Source: Moraxellaceae bacterium AER2_44_116 (GTDB lineage: Bacteria > Pseudomonadota > Gammaproteobacteria > Pseudomonadales > Moraxellaceae). Taken from it: a DNA stretch of 64,000 nt. This document shows, one piece after another, positions 43,077 through 52,869 of this stretch (within the stretch, counting starts at the first letter, position 1; every line of letters starts with the position of its first letter). The notes beneath the pieces are model-generated. The model saw nothing but the letters and a program-made list of their open reading frames with translations. It ran no database searches and was not told where the DNA came from. The DNA lies in NCBI GenBank assembly GCA_006546595.1, contig VIAD01000004.1, positions 186,001-250,000 of the forward strand. Direction: 5' to 3'. Both the position numbers and the translations under genes were made by a program.

Positions 43077-44207
43077 TTGAGTAAGCCCGCCCTTTTAGCC
43101 CTAGCAGATGGAAGCATTTTTCGGGGTATCGCTATTGGAGCTGACGGCAGCACCAGCGGTGAAGTCGTTTTTAATACCGCCTTAACAGGCTATCAAGAAA
43201 TTCTCACAGACCCCTCTTATTGCCACCAAATTGTCACGTTAACGTATCCTCACATTGGTAACACTGGTATCAATAGTGAAGATGAAGAAGCGTCCAAGTT
43301 ATGGGCAGCAGGGTTAATCATTCGTGATTTGCCATTACTCGCCAGTAATTTCCGTAGTCAAGAGTCGTTATCAGATTATCTAACGCGTCATGGTATTGTC
43401 GGTATTGCCGATATTGATACTCGTCGTTTAACCCGTATTTTGCGTGAGAAAGGCGCGCAAAATGGCTGTATCGTCGCGGGTGACAACATCGATGAAGCCG
43501 CTGCATTAGCGCAAGCGCGTGCGTTTGGTGGCTTAAAAGGCGCAGACTTAGCAAAAGTCGTATCTGCCACCGATAACTACTCATGGACAGAAGGTTCATG
43601 GCAGTTAGGTAAAGGTCATGTCACACCAAGTGCTGCGCCACGTTTTAAAGTGGTCGCTTATGACTTTGGTGTCAAACGCAACATTTTGAGAATGTTGGTT
43701 GATCGAGGCTGTGAAGTGACGGTTGTTCCTGCACAAACGCCTGCCGATGTCGTGTTGGCAATGAATCCAGACGGTATTTTTCTTTCCAATGGGCCGGGTG
43801 ATCCTGAACCATGCACCTATGCGATTGAGGCGATCAAACAGTTTTTAACCACGGATATTCCAGTCTTTGGTATTTGTTTAGGTCATCAGTTGTTGGCCTT
43901 AGCGTCGGGCGCAAAAACCTTAAAAATGAAGTTTGGCCATCATGGTGCGAATCATCCTGTCCAAGATTTGGCGACAGGTCGCGTGATGATTACTAGCCAA
44001 AATCACGGTTTTGCTGTCGATGAAGCGACATTGCCCGCCAATTTGCGCGCCACGCATAAATCATTGTTTGATGGCTCGTTGCAAGGTATTCATCGCACCG
44101 ATAAGCCCGCGTTTAGCTTCCAAGGTCACCCAGAAGCTGCGCCCGGCCCACATGATGCCGATGCCTTGTTTGACCATTTTATTGATTTAATGGCTGCACG
44201 TACCTAA
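43077..44207 (+). CDS. carA: Carbamoyl-phosphate synthase small subunit
   Basis: CarA is the glutaminase subunit that supplies ammonia to CarB for arginine and pyrimidine synthesis. The 376 residues match the family (E. coli 382). The C-terminal class I amidotransferase triad is present: Cys in FGICLGHQLLALA and His/Glu in FQGHPEAAPGPHD. The start is set at TTG 43077 (SKPALLALADGS), with GGAGG five bases upstream and homology beginning there; the frame runs open to 43011 without family similarity. carB follows after 97 bp containing a REP palindrome. Confidence 0.96.
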   Translation: MSKPALLALADGSIFRGIAIGADGSTSGEVVFNTALTGYQEILTDPSYCHQIVTLTYPHIGNTGINSEDEEASKLWAAGLIIRDLPLLASNFRSQESLSDYLTRHGIVGIADIDTRRLTRILREKGAQNGCIVAGDNIDEAAALAQARAFGGLKGADLAKVVSATDNYSWTEGSWQLGKGHVTPSAAPRFKVVAYDFGVKRNILRMLVDRGCEVTVVPAQTPADVVLAMNPDGIFLSNGPGDPEPCTYAIEAIKQFLTTDIPVFGICLGHQLLALASGAKTLKMKFGHHGANHPVQDLATGRVMITSQNHGFAVDEATLPANLRATHKSLFDGSLQGIHRTDKPAFSFQGHPEAAPGPHDADALFDHFIDLMAART

Positions 44208-44208
44208 A

Positions 44209-44288
44209 ACCCTCACCCCAACCCTCTCCCTCAGGGAGAGGGGGCATGGTTCTCTCTCCCCGAGGGAGAGAGTTAGAGTGAGGGTTAG
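44209..44288. repeat. REP-like palindrome (CCCTCACC family), copy 4
   Basis: AACCCTCACCCCAACCCTCT to GAGAGAGTTAGAGTGAGGGTT, almost the same as the copy between grpE and dnaK. It sits between carA and carB. Confidence 0.82.
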
Positions 44289-44304
44289 TTAACACGAGAA
44301 TATT

Positions 44305-47300
44305 ATGCCGAAGCGTACCGACCTAAAAAGCATTTTGATTATTGGCGCAGGCCCGATTGTGATTGGTCAAGCCTGTGAGTTTGACTATTCAGGTGCACAA
44401 GCCTGTAAAGCCCTGCGCGAAGAAGGCTACCGCGTTATTTTGGTGAACTCCAATCCAGCCACTATTATGACCGACCCAGCGATGGCGGACTCCACTTATA
44501 TCGAACCGATTACATGGCAAACGGTTGCTAAAATCATCGAAAAAGAGCGTCCTGATGCTTTATTACCGACGATGGGTGGCCAAACAGCATTAAACTGCGC
44601 GTTAGACTTAGATAAGCATGGCGTGTTGGCTCAATATAACGTTGAGTTAATTGGTGCATCTAAAGATGCCATCAACAAAGCTGAAGACCGTAAATTGTTT
44701 GACCAAGCGATGCGTAAAATCGGCTTAGAATGCCCACGCGCTGCGGTGGCGGGCAATATGCAGCAAGCCTTTGAAATTCAAGCAACGTTAGGCTTTCCGT
44801 GCATCATTCGTCCGTCGTTTACGATGGGTGGTTCGGGCGGCGGTATTGCTTACAATCGTGAAGAGTTTGTCGAAATTTGCGAACGCGGTTTTGATTTATC
44901 ACCCACCAAAGAATTGCTCATTGATGAGTCGTTGATTGGTTGGAAAGAGTATGAAATGGAAGTCATACGCGATAAAAAAGACAACTGTATTATCATTTGT
45001 GCTATCGAAAACTTTGATGCGATGGGTGTGCATACAGGTGACTCGATTACCGTTGCCCCTGCACAAACCTTGACCGACAAAGAATATCAAATCATGCGTA
45101 ACGCTTCTTTAGCGGTATTGCGTGAAATTGGCGTTGAGACGGGCGGTTCTAACGTTCAATTTGGTATTGATCCAAAAACGGGCCGTATGGTCGTGATTGA
45201 GATGAATCCACGCGTTAGCCGTTCATCAGCGTTAGCCTCGAAAGCCACAGGTTTCCCGATTGCCAAAGTTGCGGCAAAACTGGCGATTGGCTACACCTTA
45301 GACGAGCTACAAAACGATATTACAGGCGGCAAAACACCTGCGTCGTTTGAGCCATCGCTGGATTATGTTGTTACCAAAATCCCGCGCTTTACTTTTGAAA
45401 AGTTTCCCCAAGCCGAACAGCGGTTAACCACGCAAATGAAATCGGTCGGTGAAGTGATGGCGATTGGCCGTACTTTCCAAGAGTCCCTGCAAAAAGCGTT
45501 ACGTGGCTTAGAAGTAGGCGCTGATGGTTTCAATCCGAAAGTGCATGCTAACCAAGCCGATGCCCAAGACATTTTGCGTCATGAGTTAAAAAATCCCGGT
45601 CCTGATCGTATTTGGTACATTGCAGATGCTTTCCGTTTAGGCATGACTTTAGAACAAGTGTATGAATACACTGCGGTTGATCCGTGGTTCTTGGTGCAGA
45701 TTGAAGACATTGTTAAAGCAGAAGCCAAAGTTAAACAGCTCGGTTTTGCTGGCTGTAATCGTGATTGGTTACGCACCTTAAAACGTAAAGGTTTTGCCGA
45801 TAGTCGTTTGGCACATTTGCTCGGTGTTAGCGAAAAGCAATTGCGGAAAAAGCGTTGGGAGTTAGGTGTTTATCCGACGTATAAACGTGTGGATACCTGT
45901 GCTGCAGAATTTGCTACCAGCACCGCGTATATGTATTCCACGTATGAGGAAGAGTGCGAGTCACAACCGTCTAACCGTGACAAAATCATGGTATTGGGTG
46001 GTGGCCCGAATCGTATTGGTCAAGGCATTGAGTTTGACTACTGCTGTGTTCATGCCGCGTTGGCGATGCGTGAAGATGGTTACGAAACCATTATGGTTAA
46101 CTGTAACCCAGAAACGGTTTCCACCGACTATGACACCTCAGACCGTTTATATTTTGAGCCAGTCACCTTAGAAGACGTACTCGAAATCGTCCGTGTCGAA
46201 AAACCTAAAGGTGTAATCGTGCAATATGGTGGTCAAACACCGTTAAAATTAGCGCGTGATTTAGAAGCGGCAGGTGTGCCAATTATGGGTACAAGCCCCG
46301 ATGCGATTGACCGCGCTGAAGACCGTGAACGTTTTCAGCAAATGGTTGAACGCTTGAGTTTACGTCAACCGCCAAACCGTACCGCGCGTAATGCCGAAGA
46401 CGGTGTGCGTTTAGCCGATGAAATTGGTTATCCTTTAGTCGTGCGTCCATCCTATGTGTTGGGTGGTCGGGCAATGGAAATTGTCTATAACGAAGAAGAA
46501 TTACGTCGTTATATGCGTGATGCGGTGAAAGTGTCTAACGAATCCCCCGTCTTGCTTGACCGTTTCTTAGATGATGCCATTGAAGTCGATGTCGATTGTG
46601 TTTCTGACGGTGAGCAAGTCGTCATCGGTGGTATTATGCAACACATTGAGCAAGCTGGTATTCACTCAGGTGACTCCGCGTGTTCCTTGCCGCCATACGC
46701 TTTAGGTGATGATGTCCAAGCAATTATGCGTCAACAATCGGTGGATATGGCCTTAGAGTTGGGCGTTGTTGGCTTGATGAACGTACAATTCGCGGTAAAA
46801 AACAACGAAGTGTATGTTTTAGAAGTCAATCCTCGTGCTTCGCGTACTGTGCCATTCGTCTCGAAATGTATTGGCGTGTCGTTAGCGAAAGTGGCAGCCC
46901 GTTGTATGGCAGGCCAAAGTTTAGCGAGCCAAAACTTCACTAAAGAAATCATTCCACCGTATTTTAGCGTGAAAGAAGCGGTATTCCCGTTTGCTAAATT
47001 CCCTGGTGTTGACCCCATTTTAGGGCCAGAAATGAAATCGACGGGCGAAGTGATGGGTGTCGGCAAATCCTTTGGCGAAGCCTTTCATAAAGCCGTGTTA
47101 GGCTCAAACGAAAAATTACCAACGGGTGGTTGTGCGTTTATTTCGGTACGTGATTCCGATAAAGCGATATTGCCGCAAATTGGTCGTGACTTGGTTGAGT
47201 TAGGGTTTAAACTGGTCGCCACAGGTGGCAGTCAACGTATTTTGGCCGATGCAGGCGTGCCCTGTAAACGAGTCAACAAAGTGACGGAAGGTCGTCCGCA

Positions 47301-47520
47301 CATTGTTGACATGCTAAAAAATGGTGAAATCAGTTTTATCATTAACACGACCGAAGGCAAACAAGCACAGCAAGATTCATTCTCAATTCGCCGTAATGCC
47401 TTGCAAGGTAAAGTGTATTACACCACAACAATTAGTGGTGCTAATGCGGTTTGCCAAGCATTAAAAGCAGGTGGTGAATTGTCAGTGTGTCGTTTGCAAG
47501 ATTTACATCAGGAGTTGTAA
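44305..47520 (+). CDS. carB: Carbamoyl-phosphate synthase large subunit
   Basis: CarB makes carbamoyl phosphate from bicarbonate, ammonia and two ATP. At 1071 residues it is full length (E. coli 1073). Two homologous ATP-grasp halves are evident (FPCIIRPSFTMGGSGGGIAYN and YPLVVRPSYVLGGRAMEIVYN), each with its pre-ATP-grasp GGGPNRIGQGIEFDY-type motif, followed by the C-terminal MGS-like allosteric domain (FKLVATGGSQRILADAGV). The final codons contain the ribosome site of greA, which begins 2 bp later. Confidence 0.98.
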   Translation: MPKRTDLKSILIIGAGPIVIGQACEFDYSGAQACKALREEGYRVILVNSNPATIMTDPAMADSTYIEPITWQTVAKIIEKERPDALLPTMGGQTALNCALDLDKHGVLAQYNVELIGASKDAINKAEDRKLFDQAMRKIGLECPRAAVAGNMQQAFEIQATLGFPCIIRPSFTMGGSGGGIAYNREEFVEICERGFDLSPTKELLIDESLIGWKEYEMEVIRDKKDNCIIICAIENFDAMGVHTGDSITVAPAQTLTDKEYQIMRNASLAVLREIGVETGGSNVQFGIDPKTGRMVVIEMNPRVSRSSALASKATGFPIAKVAAKLAIGYTLDELQNDITGGKTPASFEPSLDYVVTKIPRFTFEKFPQAEQRLTTQMKSVGEVMAIGRTFQESLQKALRGLEVGADGFNPKVHANQADAQDILRHELKNPGPDRIWYIADAFRLGMTLEQVYEYTAVDPWFLVQIEDIVKAEAKVKQLGFAGCNRDWLRTLKRKGFADSRLAHLLGVSEKQLRKKRWELGVYPTYKRVDTCAAEFATSTAYMYSTYEEECESQPSNRDKIMVLGGGPNRIGQGIEFDYCCVHAALAMREDGYETIMVNCNPETVSTDYDTSDRLYFEPVTLEDVLEIVRVEKPKGVIVQYGGQTPLKLARDLEAAGVPIMGTSPDAIDRAEDRERFQQMVERLSLRQPPNRTARNAEDGVRLADEIGYPLVVRPSYVLGGRAMEIVYNEEELRRYMRDAVKVSNESPVLLDRFLDDAIEVDVDCVSDGEQVVIGGIMQHIEQAGIHSGDSACSLPPYALGDDVQAIMRQQSVDMALELGVVGLMNVQFAVKNNEVYVLEVNPRASRTVPFVSKCIGVSLAKVAARCMAGQSLASQNFTKEIIPPYFSVKEAVFPFAKFPGVDPILGPEMKSTGEVMGVGKSFGEAFHKAVLGSNEKLPTGGCAFISVRDSDKAILPQIGRDLVELGFKLVATGGSQRILADAGVPCKRVNKVTEGRPHIVDMLKNGEISFIINTTEGKQAQQDSFSIRRNALQGKVYYTTTISGANAVCQALKAGGELSVCRLQDLHQEL

Positions 47521-47522
47521 TC

Positions 47523-47999
47523 ATGCAACGTTATCCTATGACCGTAGGTGGTGCTGAAGCACTGCGTATTGAATTAGACCGTTTGAAGAATGTTGATCGC
47601 CCACGTATTACTGCCGCGATTGCTGAAGCTCGTGCGCATGGCGATTTGAAAGAAAATGCCGAGTACCATGCGGCGCGTGAACAGCAAAGTTTTGCCGAAG
47701 GTCGCATTAAAGATATTGAAGCAAAACTTTCCAACGTGCAGATTATTGACATCTCTAAGATGACCAATAACGGCAAAGTGATTTTTGGCGCGACAGTTGA
47801 TATTGAAAACGTCAACACAGGCGAGCTGAAAACCTACCAAATCGTGGGTGAAGATGAGGCGAATATCAAGCTCGGTAAAATATCGTCGGGCTCGCCGATT
47901 GCCCGTGGTTTGATTGGCAAAGAAGAAGGTGATAGCGTGGTTATTACGACACCTTCGGGTCAGCTTGAATATGAAATTAGTGAAGTGCGTTACATTTAA
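47523..47999 (+). CDS. greA: Transcription elongation factor GreA
   Basis: GreA rescues backtracked RNA polymerase by stimulating transcript cleavage. The 158 residues are standard. The N-terminal coiled coil begins MQRYPMTVGGAEALRIELDRL and carries the tip motif HGDLKENAEYHAAREQQ with the catalytic acidic pair. The C-terminal FKBP-like domain includes SSGSPIARGLIGKEEGD. Start ATG 47523 uses the AGGAG inside the carB 3' end, so the two genes are coupled. A strong terminator follows. Confidence 0.98.
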   Translation: MQRYPMTVGGAEALRIELDRLKNVDRPRITAAIAEARAHGDLKENAEYHAAREQQSFAEGRIKDIEAKLSNVQIIDISKMTNNGKVIFGATVDIENVNTGELKTYQIVGEDEANIKLGKISSGSPIARGLIGKEEGDSVVITTPSGQLEYEISEVRYI

Positions 48000-48023
48000 G
48001 TCATGTCACTGCTCTGTTTCAAT

Positions 48024-48050
48024 AAAAAAGGCGCGTCATGCGCCTTTTTT
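48024..48050 (+). terminator. Intrinsic terminator after greA
   Basis: AAAAAAGGCGC, loop GTCAT, GCGCCTTTTTT. It has perfect arms and a T tract. Confidence 0.92.
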
Positions 48051-48166
48051 GTGGCTGGTTTTCAGAGTAGTAAATTTGCTATGATCGACCACTTATTAAA
48101 CAAGTAAAATTACTAAAATAATAAAAGCGTCACCATGACGTTATCTGTGAGCAAACTGCGATCACG

Positions 48167-49315
48167 ATGAATAACAATCAGCTCCAAGATCAAGAAATAT
48201 CTGAGCCAAAAAGAACGTTTGTTCATCGTTTGGCCGATGCCGTATTGGGTAAAAATCGTCAACAACGCTTGCGTATCACACGCTCACTCATCGCCGCGAT
48301 GGTGTTTTTTATTTGCGTGGGGGTGATTTTTTATCTGTCAGCAATTGGTCAAATTATTCCCCAACAAGGCGCGATATTATCAGCATGTATTTTAGTCTCT
48401 TGTGGTGGATTTTATATTGCCCTGCGCTCAGGCTTTAACTTGCGCTTTGCTGAACCCTCGCTGACGTTACCGCAAACCCTTGCAGCGTTGACATGGATTT
48501 GTGGCGCGTATGCCATCGGCAATATCGCCCACGGCGGTACGTTGATGTTGTTTGCACTGGTACTGGTGTTTGCTATTTTTACTATGAGTATTCGCAGCTC
48601 AATTATTTCTGCCAGTTATGGTGTGATAGCAATGGCAATGACGATGATTTACAAAGTCATCACCGAGCCAACTGTTTATCCACTACAAGTGGAGTTGGCG
48701 TATTTTGTCTTTGTCGCGACGATCATGCCCACGATTGCTTTGTTGAGTATGCAAATCACACGGATGCGTGATCGCATGAAAGCACAAACAAAAGCACTGG
48801 AAGCAGCGTTAATTCACATCGAAAAACTGGCTGCCCATGATGAATTAACGGGTTTAATTAATCGTCGTTATATGATGAAAGTTTTAGACGATCACGCCTC
48901 GCGGCAAAAACGGAAAGCGATTGGTTTTTCGATAGCGATGCTGGATTTGGATCATTTTAAAAACATTAACGATACGTGGGGACATGCTGTTGGTGACGAC
49001 GTACTTCATGGCTTTGCAGACGCAGCGACTAACACACTGCGCGAATGTGATGTTCTTAGTCGATGGGGCGGAGAAGAGTTTTTATTGTTGATGCCAGAAA
49101 CCAATAACGGCAATCCAAGTACGGGTCTGGAGCGTTTACGCACAGTGTTGGCAAACTTAATGTTAAGTCCAAATGCACCCGATTTACGAGTCACTTTTTC
49201 GGTTGGATTAACCAGTTATCGAGTAGGTGAGCCTATTAGTGACACGATTCATCGTGCGGATAAGTCGCTTTATGAGGCGAAGGCTGGGGGACGGAATCGG
49301 ACGGTAGTAGGTTAG
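48167..49315 (+). CDS. Membrane-anchored diguanylate cyclase
   Basis: The 382-residue protein has about six membrane segments (residues ~42-205), a short coiled-coil linker and a C-terminal GGDEF domain. The active GGEEF is at residues 301-305 and the RxxD inhibitory site (RECD) at 292-295. It should produce cyclic di-GMP in response to a membrane signal. The sensor region is MASE-like, but I cannot assign it to a named family. It is a single gene after the greA terminator. Confidence 0.9.
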   Translation: MNNNQLQDQEISEPKRTFVHRLADAVLGKNRQQRLRITRSLIAAMVFFICVGVIFYLSAIGQIIPQQGAILSACILVSCGGFYIALRSGFNLRFAEPSLTLPQTLAALTWICGAYAIGNIAHGGTLMLFALVLVFAIFTMSIRSSIISASYGVIAMAMTMIYKVITEPTVYPLQVELAYFVFVATIMPTIALLSMQITRMRDRMKAQTKALEAALIHIEKLAAHDELTGLINRRYMMKVLDDHASRQKRKAIGFSIAMLDLDHFKNINDTWGHAVGDDVLHGFADAATNTLRECDVLSRWGGEEFLLLMPETNNGNPSTGLERLRTVLANLMLSPNAPDLRVTFSVGLTSYRVGEPISDTIHRADKSLYEAKAGGRNRTVVG

Positions 49316-49361
49316 TCGGCACTAAAATTTACATCCTGAAACCAAGCGTAAAAGTTAAATA

Positions 49362-49748
49362 ATGCCTATATTAAAAACAACCTTCAGCCTAATTTTATTG
49401 AGCCTCATAGGTTGTAGTACGGTACAACCCAGTCATAAAAATAAAGATTGGCTTGGTTATAGCGAATCGGGCATCGCCTCGTACTATGCCGATAAGCATC
49501 AGTATCAAAAAACAGCGAGTGGCGAGCCTTATCGCCATACCTTAAAAACCGCTGCCCACAAAACATTGCCTTTTGGAGTGAATGTTAAAGTCACCAATTT
49601 AGAAAATAGCAAAAGTGTGATAGTTAAAGTTAATGACAGAGGGCCGTTTGTTAAAGGGCGGATTATTGATTTGTCAAAATCGGCTTTTATGGCAATTAGT
49701 CAGCCTAATCAAGGTCTGCTAAAAGTGCGAATAGAAGTAGTGCCTTAG
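49362..49748 (+). CDS. RlpA-like septal ring lipoprotein
   Basis: The 128-residue protein has a lipoprotein signal (LSLIGCS, lipobox Cys at residue 18) and a double-psi beta-barrel domain (GIASYYADKHQYQKTASGE, then LPFGVNVKVTNLEN and VNDRGPFVKGRIIDLSKSA). These match RlpA, a lytic transglycosylase acting on denuded glycan. The SPOR domain of classical RlpA is missing, so it may not localise to septa in the same way. It starts 47 bp after the diguanylate cyclase. Confidence 0.88.
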   Translation: MPILKTTFSLILLSLIGCSTVQPSHKNKDWLGYSESGIASYYADKHQYQKTASGEPYRHTLKTAAHKTLPFGVNVKVTNLENSKSVIVKVNDRGPFVKGRIIDLSKSAFMAISQPNQGLLKVRIEVVP

Positions 49749-49825
49749 CTTAAAGTCTGTTTAAACAAGCACAAATGTACTTTGTATTGAGGGAGATTCC
49801 TTCCCCCTCAATCTAAAGCAGAACA

Positions 49826-51196
49826 CTAAGCCTGTTGTGGCAAATGATTCTCCAGTGCCACTAAAGCATCTTCCAAATAATCGAGCATACGTTGTACACG
49901 TGGCACGGTATCTCGACAGGCAATAATGCCAAAGTCTAGGCTATCCACATAACTATGCACGGTAATATTAGCGGCATAACCATGCCAAATCAGCGAGACT
50001 GGATAATTAGCCAGCATCTTAGCACCGTGCATATACAGCGGTTCTTTAGGGCCGGGTACATTAGAGATGACCACATTAAACATGGTAGTGCGCCGACCCG
50101 CCAAACCTGTTGCTTGACCTAGCATTAACGGTAAATTACTTAACACAGTAAAGGCGTTTAAATCAGCTTTTTCCATGCTCGACAAACGATTTTTGGCCGC
50201 TTTCATCGACTCTTGAATGGCTCGTAGTCTATCAACCGCATTACCAATATCCGTGCCTAGCGTGACTTGCACGGCACTAATGGCATTACCATTATCATCG
50301 TCGGCATCTGCAGCTCTCACTGACACGGGGACTTGAGCCACTAAAGGTAAAGCAGGTAAGGCATCATAACTTTTTAAGTAGTCGCGTAAACTGCCACCAC
50401 ACATGGCCAAAACAATATCGTTGACGGTGGCATGATAGCCTTTCGCCACAGCACGAATACGATCCATCGACCACGATTGCGCCGCAAAACGTCGAGCACC
50501 TGTGACGCGATGATTAAGAATGGTTTTTGGTGCTTGAAATAACGCTTTCGCATTGCCATCACGTGGCGTTTTTAATAAATCAATCAGTTGCGCCGCACCA
50601 TTGCTAAAGCTACGGAATGCTTCTTTAGGTGAGGGTGGCAGCGGCAAAATGCGCTTTTCTTTTTTGGGTAAACGTTTAGTCCATTCTGCTGACCAAATTG
50701 GCGGCAAATCTTCTTCGGGTGAACGAGCCATGCGTGATTGCATCAAACGGGTGGCTGCCACACCATCCACTAGCGAATGATGTATTTTGGTATATATGGC
50801 AAAACGATTACCTTCAATGCCTTCGATTAAATAGCATTCCCACATCGGGCGATGATGATCCATACGCTGAGCGTGCAAGCGCGATACTAAGGCTAATAGT
50901 TCTCGAATACGCCCCGGTTTAGGTAAAGCCGATGGCCGTACATGATACTCAATATCAAAATTGCCATCTTTAACCCAGCTTGCATCCATATTAAATGGCA
51001 ATAGTCGTTGTAGCTTTTGGCTAAACGGTGCGGACACATCGTCCACTTGCAATAAATATTGAAAAAATGACTGTAAATAATCATCAGGCGCATTTTCTGG
51101 CACTTGAAACAACATTAAACCGCCAACATGCATTGGCGTTTCAGGGGTTTCCATCATTAACCAGCCAGAATCGAGGAGTTTTAATCGTTTAGCCAT
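49826..51196 (-). CDS. Wax ester synthase / diacylglycerol acyltransferase (WS/DGAT)
   Basis: The bifunctional acyltransferase makes wax esters and triacylglycerol from acyl-CoA. It has 456 residues. The active-site motif HHxxxDG is at residues 139-145 (HHSLVDG). The conserved N-terminal PMHVGGLMLF region, the NDIVLAMCGGSLRDYL segment and a C-terminal VISNVPGPKEPLYMHGA are all present. This supports neutral-lipid storage in the host, as in Acinetobacter. It is monocistronic and reads toward the RlpA-like gene. Confidence 0.95.
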   Translation of the reverse strand: MAKRLKLLDSGWLMMETPETPMHVGGLMLFQVPENAPDDYLQSFFQYLLQVDDVSAPFSQKLQRLLPFNMDASWVKDGNFDIEYHVRPSALPKPGRIRELLALVSRLHAQRMDHHRPMWECYLIEGIEGNRFAIYTKIHHSLVDGVAATRLMQSRMARSPEEDLPPIWSAEWTKRLPKKEKRILPLPPSPKEAFRSFSNGAAQLIDLLKTPRDGNAKALFQAPKTILNHRVTGARRFAAQSWSMDRIRAVAKGYHATVNDIVLAMCGGSLRDYLKSYDALPALPLVAQVPVSVRAADADDDNGNAISAVQVTLGTDIGNAVDRLRAIQESMKAAKNRLSSMEKADLNAFTVLSNLPLMLGQATGLAGRRTTMFNVVISNVPGPKEPLYMHGAKMLANYPVSLIWHGYAANITVHSYVDSLDFGIIACRDTVPRVQRMLDYLEDALVALENHLPQQA

Positions 51197-51803
51197 AAGT
51201 CCATCTCAACAAAAGCAAGGCATGTTGCCTTGAGTATCGTTTAGCAAACAGCTCATGCTTACGCTAGAGCCATAACACCTTCTTATTTATCATCACTTTG
51301 GCATTGTATCTTATATGTGCATTTTATGAATCTATCTTAAGGCTGTTGACGTTTTCAAACATCAATAACTTCAGAATTAGTCGAGTTTATTTGTTATATA
51401 TTCCTAGGGTGTGTTGACGCTTTGAGAAAAGGTATTTGAATTTAACGAGCAAACTCGGAGAATATCGTTCTCACACAAATAAGCCCGAGTTTGCAATGCC
51501 CCGATTGATACTCACGAATGAACTGTGGTCGAAGCTAGAACCCGTGATCCTTCAACAGGATATTTATATATAAGCTACCTAGTCGCGGCTAATCCTTCTT
51601 GCTGCTTGCTTTGGTGATATTGACACCACAAAAACATCAGAAAAATGGACTAATAAACGGCTTTTATTGGGGTGGCTATTTTTCAAGCCTCCCCATTGAC
51701 TACCTAGAGTATAGGTGATTTTATGACACGTTAAGAAAGAATAAACCCTTACGCTGCAAGGGTTATAAGGTGATGATGACACGGCATGACAGGCTATAAA
51801 CCC
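51197..51803. other. 607-bp intergenic region with an IS remnant
   Basis: This is the largest gene-free stretch in the window. It holds the decayed end of an IS5-type element (51411-51573) and a small hairpin AACCCTTACGCTGCAAGGGTT at 51746-51766. The rest is unremarkable; an open minus-strand frame at 51579-51782 has no recognisable features. Confidence 0.6.
51411..51573 (+). mobile_element. IS5-family transposase remnant
   Basis: A 25-codon frame at 51496-51573 (MPRLILTNELWSKLEPVILQ..., then a stop) matches the N-terminus of IS5-group transposases. The preceding GGTGTGTTGACGC at 51408-51420 resembles the left end of such elements. Between them is a 10-bp inverted repeat (GCAAACTCGG at 51449-51458, CCGAGTTTGC at 51485-51494). 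The remainder of the element and its right end are absent, so it is a dead fragment. Confidence 0.7.
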
Positions 51804-52670
51804 CTATTCGATATTCTGAATCTGTTCCCGCATCTGCTCAATCAACACTTTCAACTCCACCGATGACAACGAACTATCCGCACTCACCGATTTAGAGCCT
51901 AAAGTATTGGCTTCTCGATTTAATTCTTGCATTAAAAAGTCCAACTTTCGTCCGACAGCCTGTTCTTGATTTAAGACGCGCCGAATTTCGACAATATGGG
52001 CATTTAAGCGGTCTAGTTCTTCGGCGACATCAATTTTATGGGCAAACAATACCACTTCTTGTTCCACACGTTCAGGATTTAACTCGGCTTTAACTTCTTG
52101 TAGGCGACTCAATAAACGCTGACGATAATGCGTCATAATGACAGGCATACGGCTATGTACTTTCTCACATTCGATAGTAATAGCATCTAAGCGTTGATTA
52201 ATCATCAAGCTAATCGCAGTGCCTTCCCGTTGACGCATGGCAATAAAATCCATCAAGGTGTCATTAAAAAGCGTCAAAGCGACCTGCGTGACCATCTGTT
52301 GATTGGGTTGTGCAGGGCAGACAACACCGGGAATCCGTAAAATGTCGGCGGCATTGAGCGGTGCAGCATGGCGAGTCATTTTGTCAATTTCACTCGCGGC
52401 TGCTACTAAACGTGTTGCCAACGCATGATTAATACGAATCTCGGCAACATCGTTATCAATGGTTTCGTGTTTAAGCCAAACATCTATTTTTCCACGACTG
52501 AGTTGTTGTCGTAGTTTTTCCCGCAAAGGCATTTCTAATTCACGTACCAAATCCGATAATCGAAACGTAGGCTCTAAATAACGATGATTGACTGAGCGGA
52601 TTTCGCACATTACTAAGCCAAAATCACCGCGTAATTCACGGCGAGCAAACGCAGTCATACTAGAAATCAT
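51804..52670 (-). CDS. yicC: YicC/YloC-family endoribonuclease
   Basis: The 288-residue protein has the family N-terminus MISSMTAFARRE, the central EIRSVNHRYLEPTFRLSD segment, and the C-terminal DUF1732 region (RKLDFLMQELNREANTLGSKS, then VELKVLIEQMREQIQNIE). YicC acts in small-RNA turnover in E. coli. It diverges from rph, an arrangement also seen in pseudomonads. A MITE-like copy lies in the divergent gap. Confidence 0.95.
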   Translation of the reverse strand: MISSMTAFARRELRGDFGLVMCEIRSVNHRYLEPTFRLSDLVRELEMPLREKLRQQLSRGKIDVWLKHETIDNDVAEIRINHALATRLVAAASEIDKMTRHAAPLNAADILRIPGVVCPAQPNQQMVTQVALTLFNDTLMDFIAMRQREGTAISLMINQRLDAITIECEKVHSRMPVIMTHYRQRLLSRLQEVKAELNPERVEQEVVLFAHKIDVAEELDRLNAHIVEIRRVLNQEQAVGRKLDFLMQELNREANTLGSKSVSADSSLSSVELKVLIEQMREQIQNIE

Positions 52671-52742
52671 AAGAACCTCAGAAAATTGCTAGACTTTAGC
52701 CCGATTGTAATCGCTAACCGTTATACTTGCGTCAGTTTAATC

Positions 52743-52842
52743 AGGACTTACGCATCGAACCTCGATTAGCGCGTTTTGTGAACATAAAGCCGCCCCCAAT
52801 CGGCTGAAATGTGAGCAAATGAGCGATAACCGCGTAAGTCCT
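52743..52842 (+). repeat. MITE-like ~99-bp repeat, copy 6
   Basis: AGGACTTACGCATCGAACCT to GCGTAAGTCCT; central arm AGCCGCCCCCAATCGGCT. It sits between yicC and rph, 27 bp before the rph ATG, so it is likely in the rph leader or promoter. Confidence 0.9.
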
Positions 52843-52869
52843 ATCATGTCATAGAAATTGGAGAAAGAG

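Noticed and set aside
42747..43153. Minus-strand frames upstream of carA
   Set aside because: They cover the REP unit and the carA leader, lack ribosome sites and have no recognisable domain.
51579..51782. 67-codon minus-strand frame next to the IS remnant
   Set aside because: There is no ribosome site or similarity to transposase sequence; it is more likely chance.
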